Of a stretch of DNA of 32,049 bases, positions 5,839-13,876 are shown in pieces. The notes beneath the pieces are model-generated. The model searched no databases and was not told where the DNA came from. It was given only the letters and a program-made list of their open reading frames with translations. Origin of the DNA: Candidatus Omnitrophota bacterium (GTDB lineage: Bacteria > Omnitrophota > Gorgyraeia > 1-14-0-20-64-10); NCBI GenBank assembly GCA_016177405.1, contig JACOVG010000003.1, positions 1 through 32,049 on the forward strand, given 5' to 3'. Made by a program: the position numbers and the translations under genes. How positions within the stretch are numbered: the stretch's first letter is position 1; every line of letters starts with the position of its first letter.

Positions 5839-7047
5839 ATGAAGATCATCGTTTTGGTCTGCGACGGGATGGGAGACCTTCCCATCGAACAGCTGGAGGG
5901 GCGCACTCCTCTGGAAGCGGCCAAGACCCCGTGGATGGATGAGGTGGCCCGGGAGGGCAAGGTGGGTTTGGCCCAGACCATCCCGGACGGCTTCACTCCG
6001 GCCAGCGATGTCGGCAACATGGCGATCCTGGGCTACGACCCTCACGTCTATTACTCCGGCCGGGGCCCCCTGGAGGCGGCCAACATGGGGATAGCGCTCA
6101 ACGCCGGCGACGTGTGCTTCCGCTGCAATCTGGTGACGGTGGACGGCAACAACCTGCTGGACTACTCGGCCGGCCACATCGGCTCCAAGGAGGCCAAGAC
6201 CCTGATCGAATTCACGGCCGGACGCCTGGGGACCGGCCAGCTCCAGTTTTATCCGGGCATACAGTACCGGCACCTGGCCGTCTTCCGGGACGCCTCGCTG
6301 GCCGACGATCTCTTAAAGACCAAGTGCTTTCCCCCGCACGACATCATGGGCTGGAAGATCTCGGAGCATTGGCCTAAGGGGCCCGCGGCCAAGAGGCTGA
6401 TCGAGCTGATGGAGGCCTCCCTGAAGATCCTGCCGGCTCATGAGGTGAATCAGGTGCGGATTGATCTCAAGGAAAACCCGGGCAACATGATCTGGCTCTG
6501 GGGTCAGGGCCAGAGGCTGGAGGTTCCCACCTTCAAGGAGCGCTTCGGCGTGAGCGGGTCGGTGATCTCGGCGGTGGATCTGGTCCGGGGGGCCGGGCGC
6601 CTGGCCGGTTTGAAGGTCCTTCAGGTTCCCGGGGCCACCGGTTATTACGACACCAACTACGCCGGCAAGGCCGAGGCCGCCTTGAAGAGCCTGAAGGATC
6701 ACGACTTCGTCTTTGTGCATGTGGAGGCGGCCGATGAGGCCGGCCACAACGGCGATCTGCGGCAGAAGATCGCCGCCATCGAGAACTTCGACCGCCACGT
6801 GGTGGGGACGATCCTGAAGCATTTTAGGAGCTTGAAGAATTACCGGATCCTCATCATTCCGGACCACTTGACCCCCGTGGCCAAGCGGACCCACGCCTCG
6901 GACCCCGTGCCCTTCGCGATCTGCGGCAAGGGGATCGAGCCCGGCAGGGTGACCTCTTTCGGAGAGACCCAGGCCAAGGCTGGCGGCTGGTTCGTCGAGA
7001 AGGCCTACGAGATCCTTCCCCGCCTGTTCACCGAGAAAACGATTTAG
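5839..7047 (+). CDS. ApgM-like alkaline-phosphatase-superfamily enzyme, proposed homoserine kinase
   Basis: The 402-residue protein belongs to the archaeal-type cofactor-independent phosphoglycerate mutase family. It begins IIVLVCDGMGD (first metal ligand D9), has a nucleophile-like serine in TPASDVGNMAILGYDP (about S56) and metal-binding HVEAADEAGHNGD and IIPDHLTP near the end. The bacterial subgroup found in threonine operons has been proposed to act as a homoserine kinase (TIGR02535-type). Here it sits between thrC and lysC, and no GHMP-type thrB is in the window, which favours that role over glycolysis. An AAGGAG site precedes the ATG. Family is certain; the exact substrate is inferred. 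Confidence 0.85.
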   Translation: MKIIVLVCDGMGDLPIEQLEGRTPLEAAKTPWMDEVAREGKVGLAQTIPDGFTPASDVGNMAILGYDPHVYYSGRGPLEAANMGIALNAGDVCFRCNLVTVDGNNLLDYSAGHIGSKEAKTLIEFTAGRLGTGQLQFYPGIQYRHLAVFRDASLADDLLKTKCFPPHDIMGWKISEHWPKGPAAKRLIELMEASLKILPAHEVNQVRIDLKENPGNMIWLWGQGQRLEVPTFKERFGVSGSVISAVDLVRGAGRLAGLKVLQVPGATGYYDTNYAGKAEAALKSLKDHDFVFVHVEAADEAGHNGDLRQKIAAIENFDRHVVGTILKHFRSLKNYRILIIPDHLTPVAKRTHASDPVPFAICGKGIEPGRVTSFGETQAKAGGWFVEKAYEILPRLFTEKTI

Positions 7048-7050
7048 GCG

Positions 7051-8307
7051 ATGGCGCTGATCGTTCAGAAATTCGGCGGATCCTCCGTCGCCAACCCCCA
7101 GCGGATCAAGGAGGTGGCCCAGCGGGTCGCCCGCGTCCGAAAGGCCGGGCACCAGGTGGTGGTGGTGGTTTCGGCCCTGGGGGACACCACCGACGAGCTG
7201 CTTCAGCTCGCCGCCGAGGTCTCCGGGAACCCCTCGGACCGGGAGATGGACATGCTTCTGGCCACCGGGGAGCAGGTCTCCTCGGCCCTGCTGGCGATGG
7301 CGATCCACGGCTTGAAGCTGAAGGCGATCTCTTTCACCGGGGCGCAGGTGGGAATCGTGACCGACCGCTCCCACACCGAGGCCAAGATCCGGAAGGTGAG
7401 CGCGCAGAAGATCAAGCAGGCCCTCTCCCGCGGGAACACCGTGATCGTGGCCGGTTTTCAGGGGATCACCGAAGACGGGGAGATCACCACCCTGGGGCGG
7501 GGCGGCTCGGACCTGACCGCCGTGGCCCTGGCCAAGGCGCTGGACGCCAGGATCTGCGAGATCTACACCGACGTGGAGGGGGTCTACACGGCCGACCCGA
7601 GGGTCGTTCCCAACGCGAGGAAGCTTCCGGCGATAAGCTACGACGAGATGCTGGAGATGGCTTCCCTGGGGGCCCAGGTGATGCAGGCCCGCTCCATGGA
7701 GATGGCCAAGAAGCACGAGGTTCGGCTTCACATCCGCTCGAGTTTCTCCCGTCGGACGGGTACAATCATCTCGAAGGAGGTCAAGGCGATGGAAGATGTG
7801 GTGGTTTCAGGGGTGACCGTGCAGAAGGACGAGGCCAAGGTGACGATCTGCGATGTGCCGGACCGCCCCGGGATCGCGGCGACCATCTTCACCCGGATCT
7901 CGGATTCGCGCGTCAACGTGGACATGATCGTGCAGAACGTCAGCCGCACCGGCTACACCGACGTCTCCTTCACCGTGGCGCGGCCGGATTTGAAAAGGGT
8001 TCTGCGGGCGGCCCGGCGGGTGGCCTCCGAGGTGAAGGCCGGCCGGGTGACCCACGACGACGGGGTGGCCAAGGTCTCGGTGGTGGGCCTGGGGATGCGC
8101 TCCCACTCGGGGATCGCGGCCAAGATGTTCCAGGCGATGGCGAAGGAGTCGATCAACATCGAGATGATCTCCACCTCCGAGATCAAGATCTCCTGCGTCA
8201 TCCGCAAGGACCAGGCGGTCCGCGCGGTCAAGGCGATCCACGACGCCTTCGGGCTGGACAAGCTGGGCGTCAAGCCGATCACCGAGAAGGCGGCCAAGAG
8301 AAAATAA
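7051..8307 (+). CDS. lysC: Aspartate kinase
   Basis: Phosphorylates aspartate, the first step toward lysine, threonine and methionine. The 418-residue protein starts IVQKFGGSSVA (kinase signature, residues about 4-14). It has the substrate and ATP regions FQGITEDGEITTLGRGGSDLTAVALA and YTDVEGVYTADPR, then two ACT domains from about residue 255 (VTICDVPDRPGIAATIFTRI and VSVVGLGMRSHSGIAAKMFQ). This is the monofunctional, feedback-regulated form. A strong internal ribosome-binding site and ATG at codon 247 suggest a second product, listed separately. It is 3 nt from the upstream gene and its TAA shares one base with the cimA ATG. Confidence 0.96.
   Translation: MALIVQKFGGSSVANPQRIKEVAQRVARVRKAGHQVVVVVSALGDTTDELLQLAAEVSGNPSDREMDMLLATGEQVSSALLAMAIHGLKLKAISFTGAQVGIVTDRSHTEAKIRKVSAQKIKQALSRGNTVIVAGFQGITEDGEITTLGRGGSDLTAVALAKALDARICEIYTDVEGVYTADPRVVPNARKLPAISYDEMLEMASLGAQVMQARSMEMAKKHEVRLHIRSSFSRRTGTIISKEVKAMEDVVVSGVTVQKDEAKVTICDVPDRPGIAATIFTRISDSRVNVDMIVQNVSRTGYTDVSFTVARPDLKRVLRAARRVASEVKAGRVTHDDGVAKVSVVGLGMRSHSGIAAKMFQAMAKESINIEMISTSEIKISCVIRKDQAVRAVKAIHDAFGLDKLGVKPITEKAAKRK
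7774..7791 (+). promoter_or_regulatory. Internal Shine-Dalgarno and start for aspartate kinase beta subunit
   Basis: A full AAGGAGGT (7774-7781) lies 7 nt before an in-frame ATG (7789-7791, Met247). Translation from it gives MEDVVVSGVTVQKDEAKVTI and onward, a 172-residue protein made of the two ACT domains. In Corynebacterium and Bacillus lysC the beta subunit starts at the equivalent place with very similar residues and about the same length. The site is stronger than the one before the full-length start. Production of an alpha2beta2 enzyme is inferred from this match. Confidence 0.75.
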
Positions 8308-9881
8308 TGCCGGAACCCAGCGTGGTTTTATACGACACCACCCTGCGCGACGGGGCGCAGACCGAGGGGATCTCCCTCTCGGTGGCGGACAAGCTGCGGG
8401 TGACGGCCAAGCTGGACGAGCTGGGCATTCCCTACATCGAGGGGGGCTGGCCCGCCTCTTCCCCCAAGGAGATGGAGTTTTTCCGCAAGGCCGGCAAGCT
8501 CAAGCTCAAACGGGCGGTTCTCACCGCCTTCGGTTCCACCCGCCGGGCCGATACCCCGGTGGGGAAGGACCCGCAGGTGAAGAGTTTGCTCGCTTCGGGC
8601 ACCCGGGTGGTGACGATCTTCGGCAAGAGCTGGGACCTGCACGTCCGGGATGCCCTGCGCGCGACGCTGGAGGAGAACCTCCGGATGATCGCCGAGACCG
8701 TCGCCTTCCTGAAGAAGCATGGCCGGACCGTCTTCTACGACGCCGAGCACTTCTTCGACGGCTTCAGGGAGAACCCGGAGTACGCCCTGAAGACCCTTCA
8801 GGCGGCGGTGGACTCCGGCGCCGGCACGATCATCCTTTGCGACACCAACGGCGGCTCCCTGCCCAGCCGCCTCCGCCAGGTGATCGACGAAGTGAAAGGC
8901 CGGGTCACCGTTCCGCTGGGGATCCACTGCCACAACGACATGGACCTGGCGGTGGCCAATTCGATCGCCGCGGTGCAGGCGGGCGTCACCCAGGTGCAGG
9001 GCACGGTGAACGGCTATGGAGAGCGCTGCGGCAACGCCAACCTCTGCTCGATCCTCTCGATCCTCCAGCTCAAGATGGGATACCCCTGCGTGGCGCCGGA
9101 GCGCCTTAAAACCCTCACCGAGGTCTCTCATTACGTGGCCGAGGTCTGCAACATGCACCCGGACGACCATCAGCCCTTCGTGGGGAATTCCGCCTTCGCC
9201 CACAAGGGGGGCGTGCACATCAACGCGGTGATGAAGAACCCCAAGACCTACGAGCACGCCGATCCGGCCGTCCTGGGCAACCGCCGACGCCTGCTGGTTT
9301 CGGAGCTGGGGGGCAAGTCCACCGTCCTGCACCGGGCGGCCGCCCTGCGGCTGGATGCCGGCGGCGACGCCGCCAAGGCCAAGCGGTTCGCCAGGATGAT
9401 CCAGGTCCTGGAGTCCAAGGGCTACCACTTCGAGGCGGCCGAGGGGTCGCTGGAGGTCCTGATGCGCCGGGCCTACAAGCGCTTCAAGCGTTTCTTCGAC
9501 CTGGAGGGCTTCCGGGTGGTGGTGGAAAGGACCCCCGAGGGCCGGCTGACCTCCGAGGCGACGATCAAGCTGAAGGTGGGCGGCGTGACCGAGCACACCG
9601 CCGCCGAAGGAGACGGCCCGATCCACGCGCTGGACCGCGCCCTCCGGAAGGCCCTGGTCTCGTTTTATCCCTCGTTGAGCCGGATGCACCTGGTGGACTT
9701 CAAGGTGCGCGTTTTGGAAAGCCAGGTCGGCACCGCCGCCAAGGTGCGCGTCTTGATCCAGTCGCAGGACACCCAAGAATCCTGGTGGACCGTGGGGGTG
9801 AGCGAGAACATCATCGAAGCCAGCTGGCAGGCCCTCGTGGATTCCATCGAATTTAAGCTTCTCAAAGACCGGAAGGCTTGA
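8307..9881 (+). CDS. cimA: (R)-citramalate synthase
   Basis: Condenses acetyl-CoA with pyruvate to give citramalate, leading to 2-oxobutyrate and isoleucine without threonine deaminase. The 524-residue length and the sequence VLYDTTLRDGAQTEGISLSV with IPYIEGGWPASSPKEMEFF fit CimA of the TIGR00977 type rather than LeuA or homocitrate synthase. Metal and catalytic motifs HCHNDMDLAVANS and GTVNGYGERCGNANL are present, with a C-terminal LeuA-type regulatory domain from about residue 390. The ATG overlaps the lysC stop by one base. Its stop overlaps the valS TTG. Confidence 0.93.
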   Translation: MPEPSVVLYDTTLRDGAQTEGISLSVADKLRVTAKLDELGIPYIEGGWPASSPKEMEFFRKAGKLKLKRAVLTAFGSTRRADTPVGKDPQVKSLLASGTRVVTIFGKSWDLHVRDALRATLEENLRMIAETVAFLKKHGRTVFYDAEHFFDGFRENPEYALKTLQAAVDSGAGTIILCDTNGGSLPSRLRQVIDEVKGRVTVPLGIHCHNDMDLAVANSIAAVQAGVTQVQGTVNGYGERCGNANLCSILSILQLKMGYPCVAPERLKTLTEVSHYVAEVCNMHPDDHQPFVGNSAFAHKGGVHINAVMKNPKTYEHADPAVLGNRRRLLVSELGGKSTVLHRAAALRLDAGGDAAKAKRFARMIQVLESKGYHFEAAEGSLEVLMRRAYKRFKRFFDLEGFRVVVERTPEGRLTSEATIKLKVGGVTEHTAAEGDGPIHALDRALRKALVSFYPSLSRMHLVDFKVRVLESQVGTAAKVRVLIQSQDTQESWWTVGVSENIIEASWQALVDSIEFKLLKDRKA

Positions 9882-12589
9882 GCTCCCCATCCGCCTATAA
9901 TCCCCATGAGGTGGAGGCCCGCTGGTACCGCCAGTGGGAAGCGGGCGGCTGCTTCAAACCGGATCCTTCCTCCTCCGGAAGCCCCTTCGCGATTGTTATC
10001 CCGCCGCCCAATGTGACCGGCATCCTGCACATGGGCCATGCCCTGAACAACACCCTCCAGGACATCGTGATCCGGTTCAAGAGGATGCAGGGGCATCGCG
10101 CCCTCTGGGTGCCCGGCACCGACCATGCCGGGATCGCCACCCAGAACGTCGTGGAGCGGCAGTTGGCCAAGGAGAAGACGACCCGCCACCAGCTCGGCCG
10201 CGAGGAGTTCGTCAAGCGGGTCTGGGCCTGGCGGCAGGAGTACGGCTCCACCATTGTCCAACAGCTTAGGCGGCTGGGCTCCTCCTGCGACTGGAGCCGG
10301 GAGCGCTTCACGATGGACGAGGGGCTCTCCCAGGCGGTGGAAACCGCCTTCCTGGAACTTTACCGGGCCGGCTTGATCTACCGCGGGTATTACCTCGTCA
10401 ACTGGTGCCCCCGCTGCCAGACGGCCCTTTCCGATGAAGAGGTCCAGCACGAGGAGATCCAGGGACATCTCTATCACATCCGCTACCCTTCCGCCGCCGG
10501 CGGGGAAGGGCTGGTCGTGGCCACGACCCGGCCCGAGACCCTCTTGGGCGACGTGGCGGTGGCCGTTCACCCGGAGGACGAGCGCTACCGATCCCTCGCG
10601 GGCAAGACCCTTCTTCTTCCCATTCTGAAGCGTCCCTTAAAGGTGATCGCCGATCCCGTCGTGGACCGGGCCTTTGGCACCGGCGCGGTCAAGGTGACCC
10701 CGGCCCATGACCCGGTGGACTTCCTCTTTGGACAGCGCCACGGCCTGGAGGCGATCCGGGTGATGAGCGCCGAAGGCCGGATGAACGAGCAGGCCGGCCC
10801 CTACGCCGGGATGGACCGCTTCGAATGCCGAGAGAAAATCCTGGAGGATCTGGCGGCCCAGGGGCTTCTGGTGAAAACCGAGCCCCACACCTCGGCGGTG
10901 GGCCATTGCTACCGCTGCAAGACGGTGGTGGAGCCGACCCTCTCACCGCAGTGGTTCGTCAAGATGGCTCCCTTAGCGAAGCTGGGGATCGAGGCGGTGG
11001 AAAAGGACGGCCTGCGTTTTGTGCCGGAGCGCTGGACCAAGGTTTACCTCGACTGGCTGGCCAACATCCGGGACTGGTGCATCTCCAGGCAGATCTGGTG
11101 GGGGCATCGGATACCGGCCTGGTACTGCCGGCATTGCTACCCGGCCTTCCTGGAAAAACAGGAGAGGGGCTCCCTCTCCGACAACCTGAAGATGGATGAG
11201 GCCCAGGCCGGCATCCATGTCGGGTCCAAGCCGGCGGCCTGCCGCCATTGCAAAGGAACCGACCTCGTCCAGGACGAGGATGTGCTGGACACCTGGTTCT
11301 CCTCGTGGCTGTGGCCCTTTTCCACCCTGGGCTGGCCGCGGGAGACCGAGGACCTGCGGACCTTCTATCCGACGTCGCTCCTCGTGACCGGGCAGGACAT
11401 CATCTTCTTCTGGGTGGCCCGGATGGTGATGGCCGGCAAGTTCTTCTTGAAGAAAATCCCCTTCCGGGAGGTTTACATCCACGGCATCATCCGGGTGGAG
11501 GGGGGCAAGAAGATGTCCAAGTCGCTGGGCAACATCATAGACCCCCTTCAGGTGATCGACCGGATGGGGACCGACGCCCTGCGCTTTTCCATCGCCCACA
11601 TGACTTCGGAGGGGCAGGACCTGTACCTGGCCGAGGACAAGTTCCTCCTGGGCCGCAACTTCGCCAACAAGCTCTGGAACGCCGCCCGGCTCATCCTCGA
11701 CTCGCCCAGTCTCCCGGTCTCCCAGTCTCCCATCCCGTTTAATCCTCGCTCTATGACCCTGGCCGACCGCTGGATTCTGAACCGTCTTCAGCGGGCCATC
11801 CAGGAAACAACCGACGCCTTAAACAGCTACCGCTTCAACGCCGCCAGCAGGATCCTTTACCAATTCCTCTGGCATGAGTTCTGCGACTGGTACCTGGAGA
11901 TCGCCAAGCTCCAGAAAGAGGGGGGAGATCCCTCCCTGGCCCAGCAAACCGGCTTCATCCAGAGAACCGTTCTGGAGGCGGTCCTGCGCCTGCTCCATCC
12001 CTTCATGCCCTTCATCACCGAGGAGATCTGGCAGAAGCTGCAGCCAGAAACCCTCATGAGAGCCCCTTGGCCGACTCCGAACCCTGCCTGGATAGACCCC
12101 GAGGCCGAGGAGCTGTTTGGCCGGTTGGATTTTCTGGTGACGGAGGTCCGGAACATCCGGGCCTTCTTCCGGGTTCCGGCAAAAGAGAAGGTGACCCTCC
12201 TGGTTCAGGGCCGGAAGGGAACCGCTCTCTTAAAGGAGCACGAGAATTGGCTCAAGCGCCTGGCCGGGATCGGTGAGCTGACCGCGGACGAGAAGCTGAA
12301 AAGGCCCAGCGGCTCGGCCGTTTCCCACCTTCCGGCGGCCGGCCCCTTCGATGCCTGGGACCTGGTGGTGCCGCTGGCCGGCCTGGTAAATCTTGACGTG
12401 GAGCGCAAGCGGATCGAAAAGGAGATCGAGGCGCTTCAGGTTCGGGCGAAGGCCAAGCGGTCCCGCCTGGCCGATTCCACCTTTCGCTCCAAGGCGCCGC
12501 CAGACGTCATCGCCGAGGAGGAGGAATCGCTCAAGGAGCTGGGCGCCCAGCTTGCCAAGTGGCAAGACAGCCTCAAACAAATTCAATGA
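9878..12589 (+). CDS. valS: Valyl-tRNA synthetase
   Basis: Class I synthetase that charges tRNA-Val, with an editing domain that removes threonine. The 903-residue protein has the HIGH motif as HMGH (51-54), the editing region (VVATTRPETLLGDVAVAVHP), the KMSKS loop (545-549, GGKKMSKSLGN), an anticodon-binding domain and the C-terminal coiled coil (about 840-903, rich in K/R/E) typical of bacterial ValS. The start is a TTG at 9878 with a GGAAGG just upstream, overlapping the cimA stop; no in-frame ATG precedes the domain. A short Ser/Pro insertion near residue 610 is encoded by an 8-nt tandem repeat, listed separately. Confidence 0.96.
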   Translation: MSSPSAYNPHEVEARWYRQWEAGGCFKPDPSSSGSPFAIVIPPPNVTGILHMGHALNNTLQDIVIRFKRMQGHRALWVPGTDHAGIATQNVVERQLAKEKTTRHQLGREEFVKRVWAWRQEYGSTIVQQLRRLGSSCDWSRERFTMDEGLSQAVETAFLELYRAGLIYRGYYLVNWCPRCQTALSDEEVQHEEIQGHLYHIRYPSAAGGEGLVVATTRPETLLGDVAVAVHPEDERYRSLAGKTLLLPILKRPLKVIADPVVDRAFGTGAVKVTPAHDPVDFLFGQRHGLEAIRVMSAEGRMNEQAGPYAGMDRFECREKILEDLAAQGLLVKTEPHTSAVGHCYRCKTVVEPTLSPQWFVKMAPLAKLGIEAVEKDGLRFVPERWTKVYLDWLANIRDWCISRQIWWGHRIPAWYCRHCYPAFLEKQERGSLSDNLKMDEAQAGIHVGSKPAACRHCKGTDLVQDEDVLDTWFSSWLWPFSTLGWPRETEDLRTFYPTSLLVTGQDIIFFWVARMVMAGKFFLKKIPFREVYIHGIIRVEGGKKMSKSLGNIIDPLQVIDRMGTDALRFSIAHMTSEGQDLYLAEDKFLLGRNFANKLWNAARLILDSPSLPVSQSPIPFNPRSMTLADRWILNRLQRAIQETTDALNSYRFNAASRILYQFLWHEFCDWYLEIAKLQKEGGDPSLAQQTGFIQRTVLEAVLRLLHPFMPFITEEIWQKLQPETLMRAPWPTPNPAWIDPEAEELFGRLDFLVTEVRNIRAFFRVPAKEKVTLLVQGRKGTALLKEHENWLKRLAGIGELTADEKLKRPSGSAVSHLPAAGPFDAWDLVVPLAGLVNLDVERKRIEKEIEALQVRAKAKRSRLADSTFRSKAPPDVIAEEEESLKELGAQLAKWQDSLKQIQ
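11706..11729 (+). repeat. 8-nt tandem repeat inside valS
   Basis: Three consecutive units of CCRGTCTC (CCAGTCTC, CCGGTCTC, CCAGTCTC) encode a low-complexity insertion, SPSLPVSQSP, between the catalytic core and the anticodon-binding domain of ValS. The unit length is not a multiple of three, so gain or loss of a unit would shift the frame of an essential gene. Confidence 0.8.
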
Positions 12590-13467
12590 AGTTGGAAAAA
12601 AACGCGGTGTTGCCGCTGATTGTGGCGGCGCTGAAGGAGGACGTGGGGTCGAAGGACCTCACCACCGCGGCGCTCATCCCGCCGCAAAGGCAGGCGAAGG
12701 CGGAGCTGGTGGTCCGGGAAGATGGGGTGGTGGCCGGCTTGCCCGTGGCCGAGTGGACCTTCGCCCAAGTGGACCCGCGGATCCGCTTTCGGCCGACGGT
12801 GCAGGACGGGGATGCGGTCCATCCGGATAAGGTGGTTGTTTTCCTGGAGGGGCCGGCCCGAGGCATCCTGACGGCCGAGCGGGTGGCGCTGAACTTCGTC
12901 GGCCGGCTGTCTGGCATTGCCAGCTTGACCCGCCAATTTGTCGATAAGGTGAAGCCCCGCCAGGTGGAGATCCTCGACACCCGCAAGACCACTCCGGGCC
13001 TGCGCCTCCTGGAGAAATATGCCGCGGCCTGCGGCGGAGGCACGCCCCACCGGATGGGGCTCTTTGACCAGGTCCTGATCAAGGAGAATCACCTGCGGTT
13101 GGTCGAAAAGGGGCAGTCCCCTTCCGCCATAGAGCAGGCGATCGGCTTGGCCAGGCAGAAATCACCCAAGGGGATCACCGTGGAGATTGAGGTGACGAAC
13201 CTTAAGGAGTTTCGCCAGGCGCTGGCGGCGGGGCCGGAGATTATCCTGCTGGACAACATGAAACTCGTCGATATCGCGGAGGCGGTGAGGATCCGAAACG
13301 CCGTCGTACGTTCCAAGAAGGAGCCCAAGATCCTTTTGGAAATCTCCGGCGGGGTTACGTTGGAGAATGTGGGCCCGCTTGCCGCAACCGGAGTGGAGCG
13401 GATTTCCATCGGGGCCTTGACCCACTCCGCCCCTGCCTTGAACGTGGCCCTGGAGGTGGTGGGGTAG
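12586..13467 (+). CDS. nadC: Nicotinate-nucleotide pyrophosphorylase (quinolinate phosphoribosyltransferase)
   Basis: Converts quinolinate and PRPP to nicotinate mononucleotide in NAD synthesis. Motifs ERVALNFVGRLSGIASLT, ILDTRKTTPGLRLLEKYA, GGTPHRMGLFDQVLIKENH and IILLDNM are all present in order. The track starts at 12559, but ATG 12586 is chosen: it overlaps the valS stop as ATGA and gives a 293-residue protein of normal family length starting MKLEKNAVLPLIVAALKED. nadA and nadB are not in the window, so it is carried here within the amino-acid operon. Confidence 0.95.
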   Translation: MKLEKNAVLPLIVAALKEDVGSKDLTTAALIPPQRQAKAELVVREDGVVAGLPVAEWTFAQVDPRIRFRPTVQDGDAVHPDKVVVFLEGPARGILTAERVALNFVGRLSGIASLTRQFVDKVKPRQVEILDTRKTTPGLRLLEKYAAACGGGTPHRMGLFDQVLIKENHLRLVEKGQSPSAIEQAIGLARQKSPKGITVEIEVTNLKEFRQALAAGPEIILLDNMKLVDIAEAVRIRNAVVRSKKEPKILLEISGGVTLENVGPLAATGVERISIGALTHSAPALNVALEVVG

Positions 13468-13751
13468 TGGCTCAACTTCTCGTTTACCTGGTCAGCGTGG
13501 GGCTTGTGGTACTGGGGGCGCTGGGCTTCATCGCGGCCCTCTCCATCCCAGGCAAGGTCCGCTCCGTCCTGGCCTGCCTGGCGGCCTGCGTGCCAATCAC
13601 CATTGGGGTCTGGCTCTTCAGGTCGGCGGGGCTCAAACTCACCGACTTGAGCGGCCTCTTGAAATCCACCACCGCCGATTTCCAGAATCTCACCCGGGAC
13701 CTCAAAGAGACCCAATCTTTTCGCCGTCAGTTCAAAGATATTCTCAAGTGA
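13467..13751 (+). CDS. Small membrane protein of unknown function (94 aa)
   Basis: The GTG start shares one base with the nadC stop, so the gene is translationally coupled. Two hydrophobic stretches (residues about 4-26, LLVYLVSVGLVVLGALGFIA, and 33-52, VLACLAACVPITIGVWLF) are likely membrane helices. They are followed by a charged amphipathic tail (LLKSTTADFQNLTRDLKETQ) that may form a coiled coil. I do not recognise a family. It closes the operon that starts at hom. Confidence 0.6.
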   Translation: MAQLLVYLVSVGLVVLGALGFIAALSIPGKVRSVLACLAACVPITIGVWLFRSAGLKLTDLSGLLKSTTADFQNLTRDLKETQSFRRQFKDILK

Positions 13752-13805
13752 CATGAGGCCCAGGCTTGCGCGAGTGTTAACGAGCGTCAAGTCTGCCGGC
13801 CGAAT

Positions 13806-13866
13806 GTCATCCCGAGCGGAGCGAGGGATCTCATGAGATTTCTCGGCCTAAAGGCCTCGAAATGAC
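13806..13866. repeat. Palindromic interspersed element abutting uvrB (REP-like, copy 2)
   Basis: The 61-nt element is bounded by GTCAT (13806-13810) and ATGAC (13862-13866). It contains CCCGAGCGGAGCGAGGGATC and the hairpin-forming TCGGCC-TAAA-GGCCTCGA. Its general shape, GTCATCCCGAGC at one end and AATGAC at the other, resembles short palindromic repeats common in many environmental genomes. It ends only 20 nt before the codons for the conserved UvrB N-terminus. Confidence 0.7.
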
Positions 13867-13876
13867 GGTTAGTTAG

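Noticed and set aside
6313-7731. 472-aa antisense ORF across the ApgM-like gene and lysC
   Set aside because: It spans the junction of two well-supported plus-strand genes and shows only the low-complexity HLG/DQ composition of shadow frames.
8328-9890. 520-aa antisense ORF opposite cimA
   Set aside because: It is the reverse-strand shadow of a certain gene in GC-rich DNA. Its product is rich in His, Gly, Leu and Asp with no motif.
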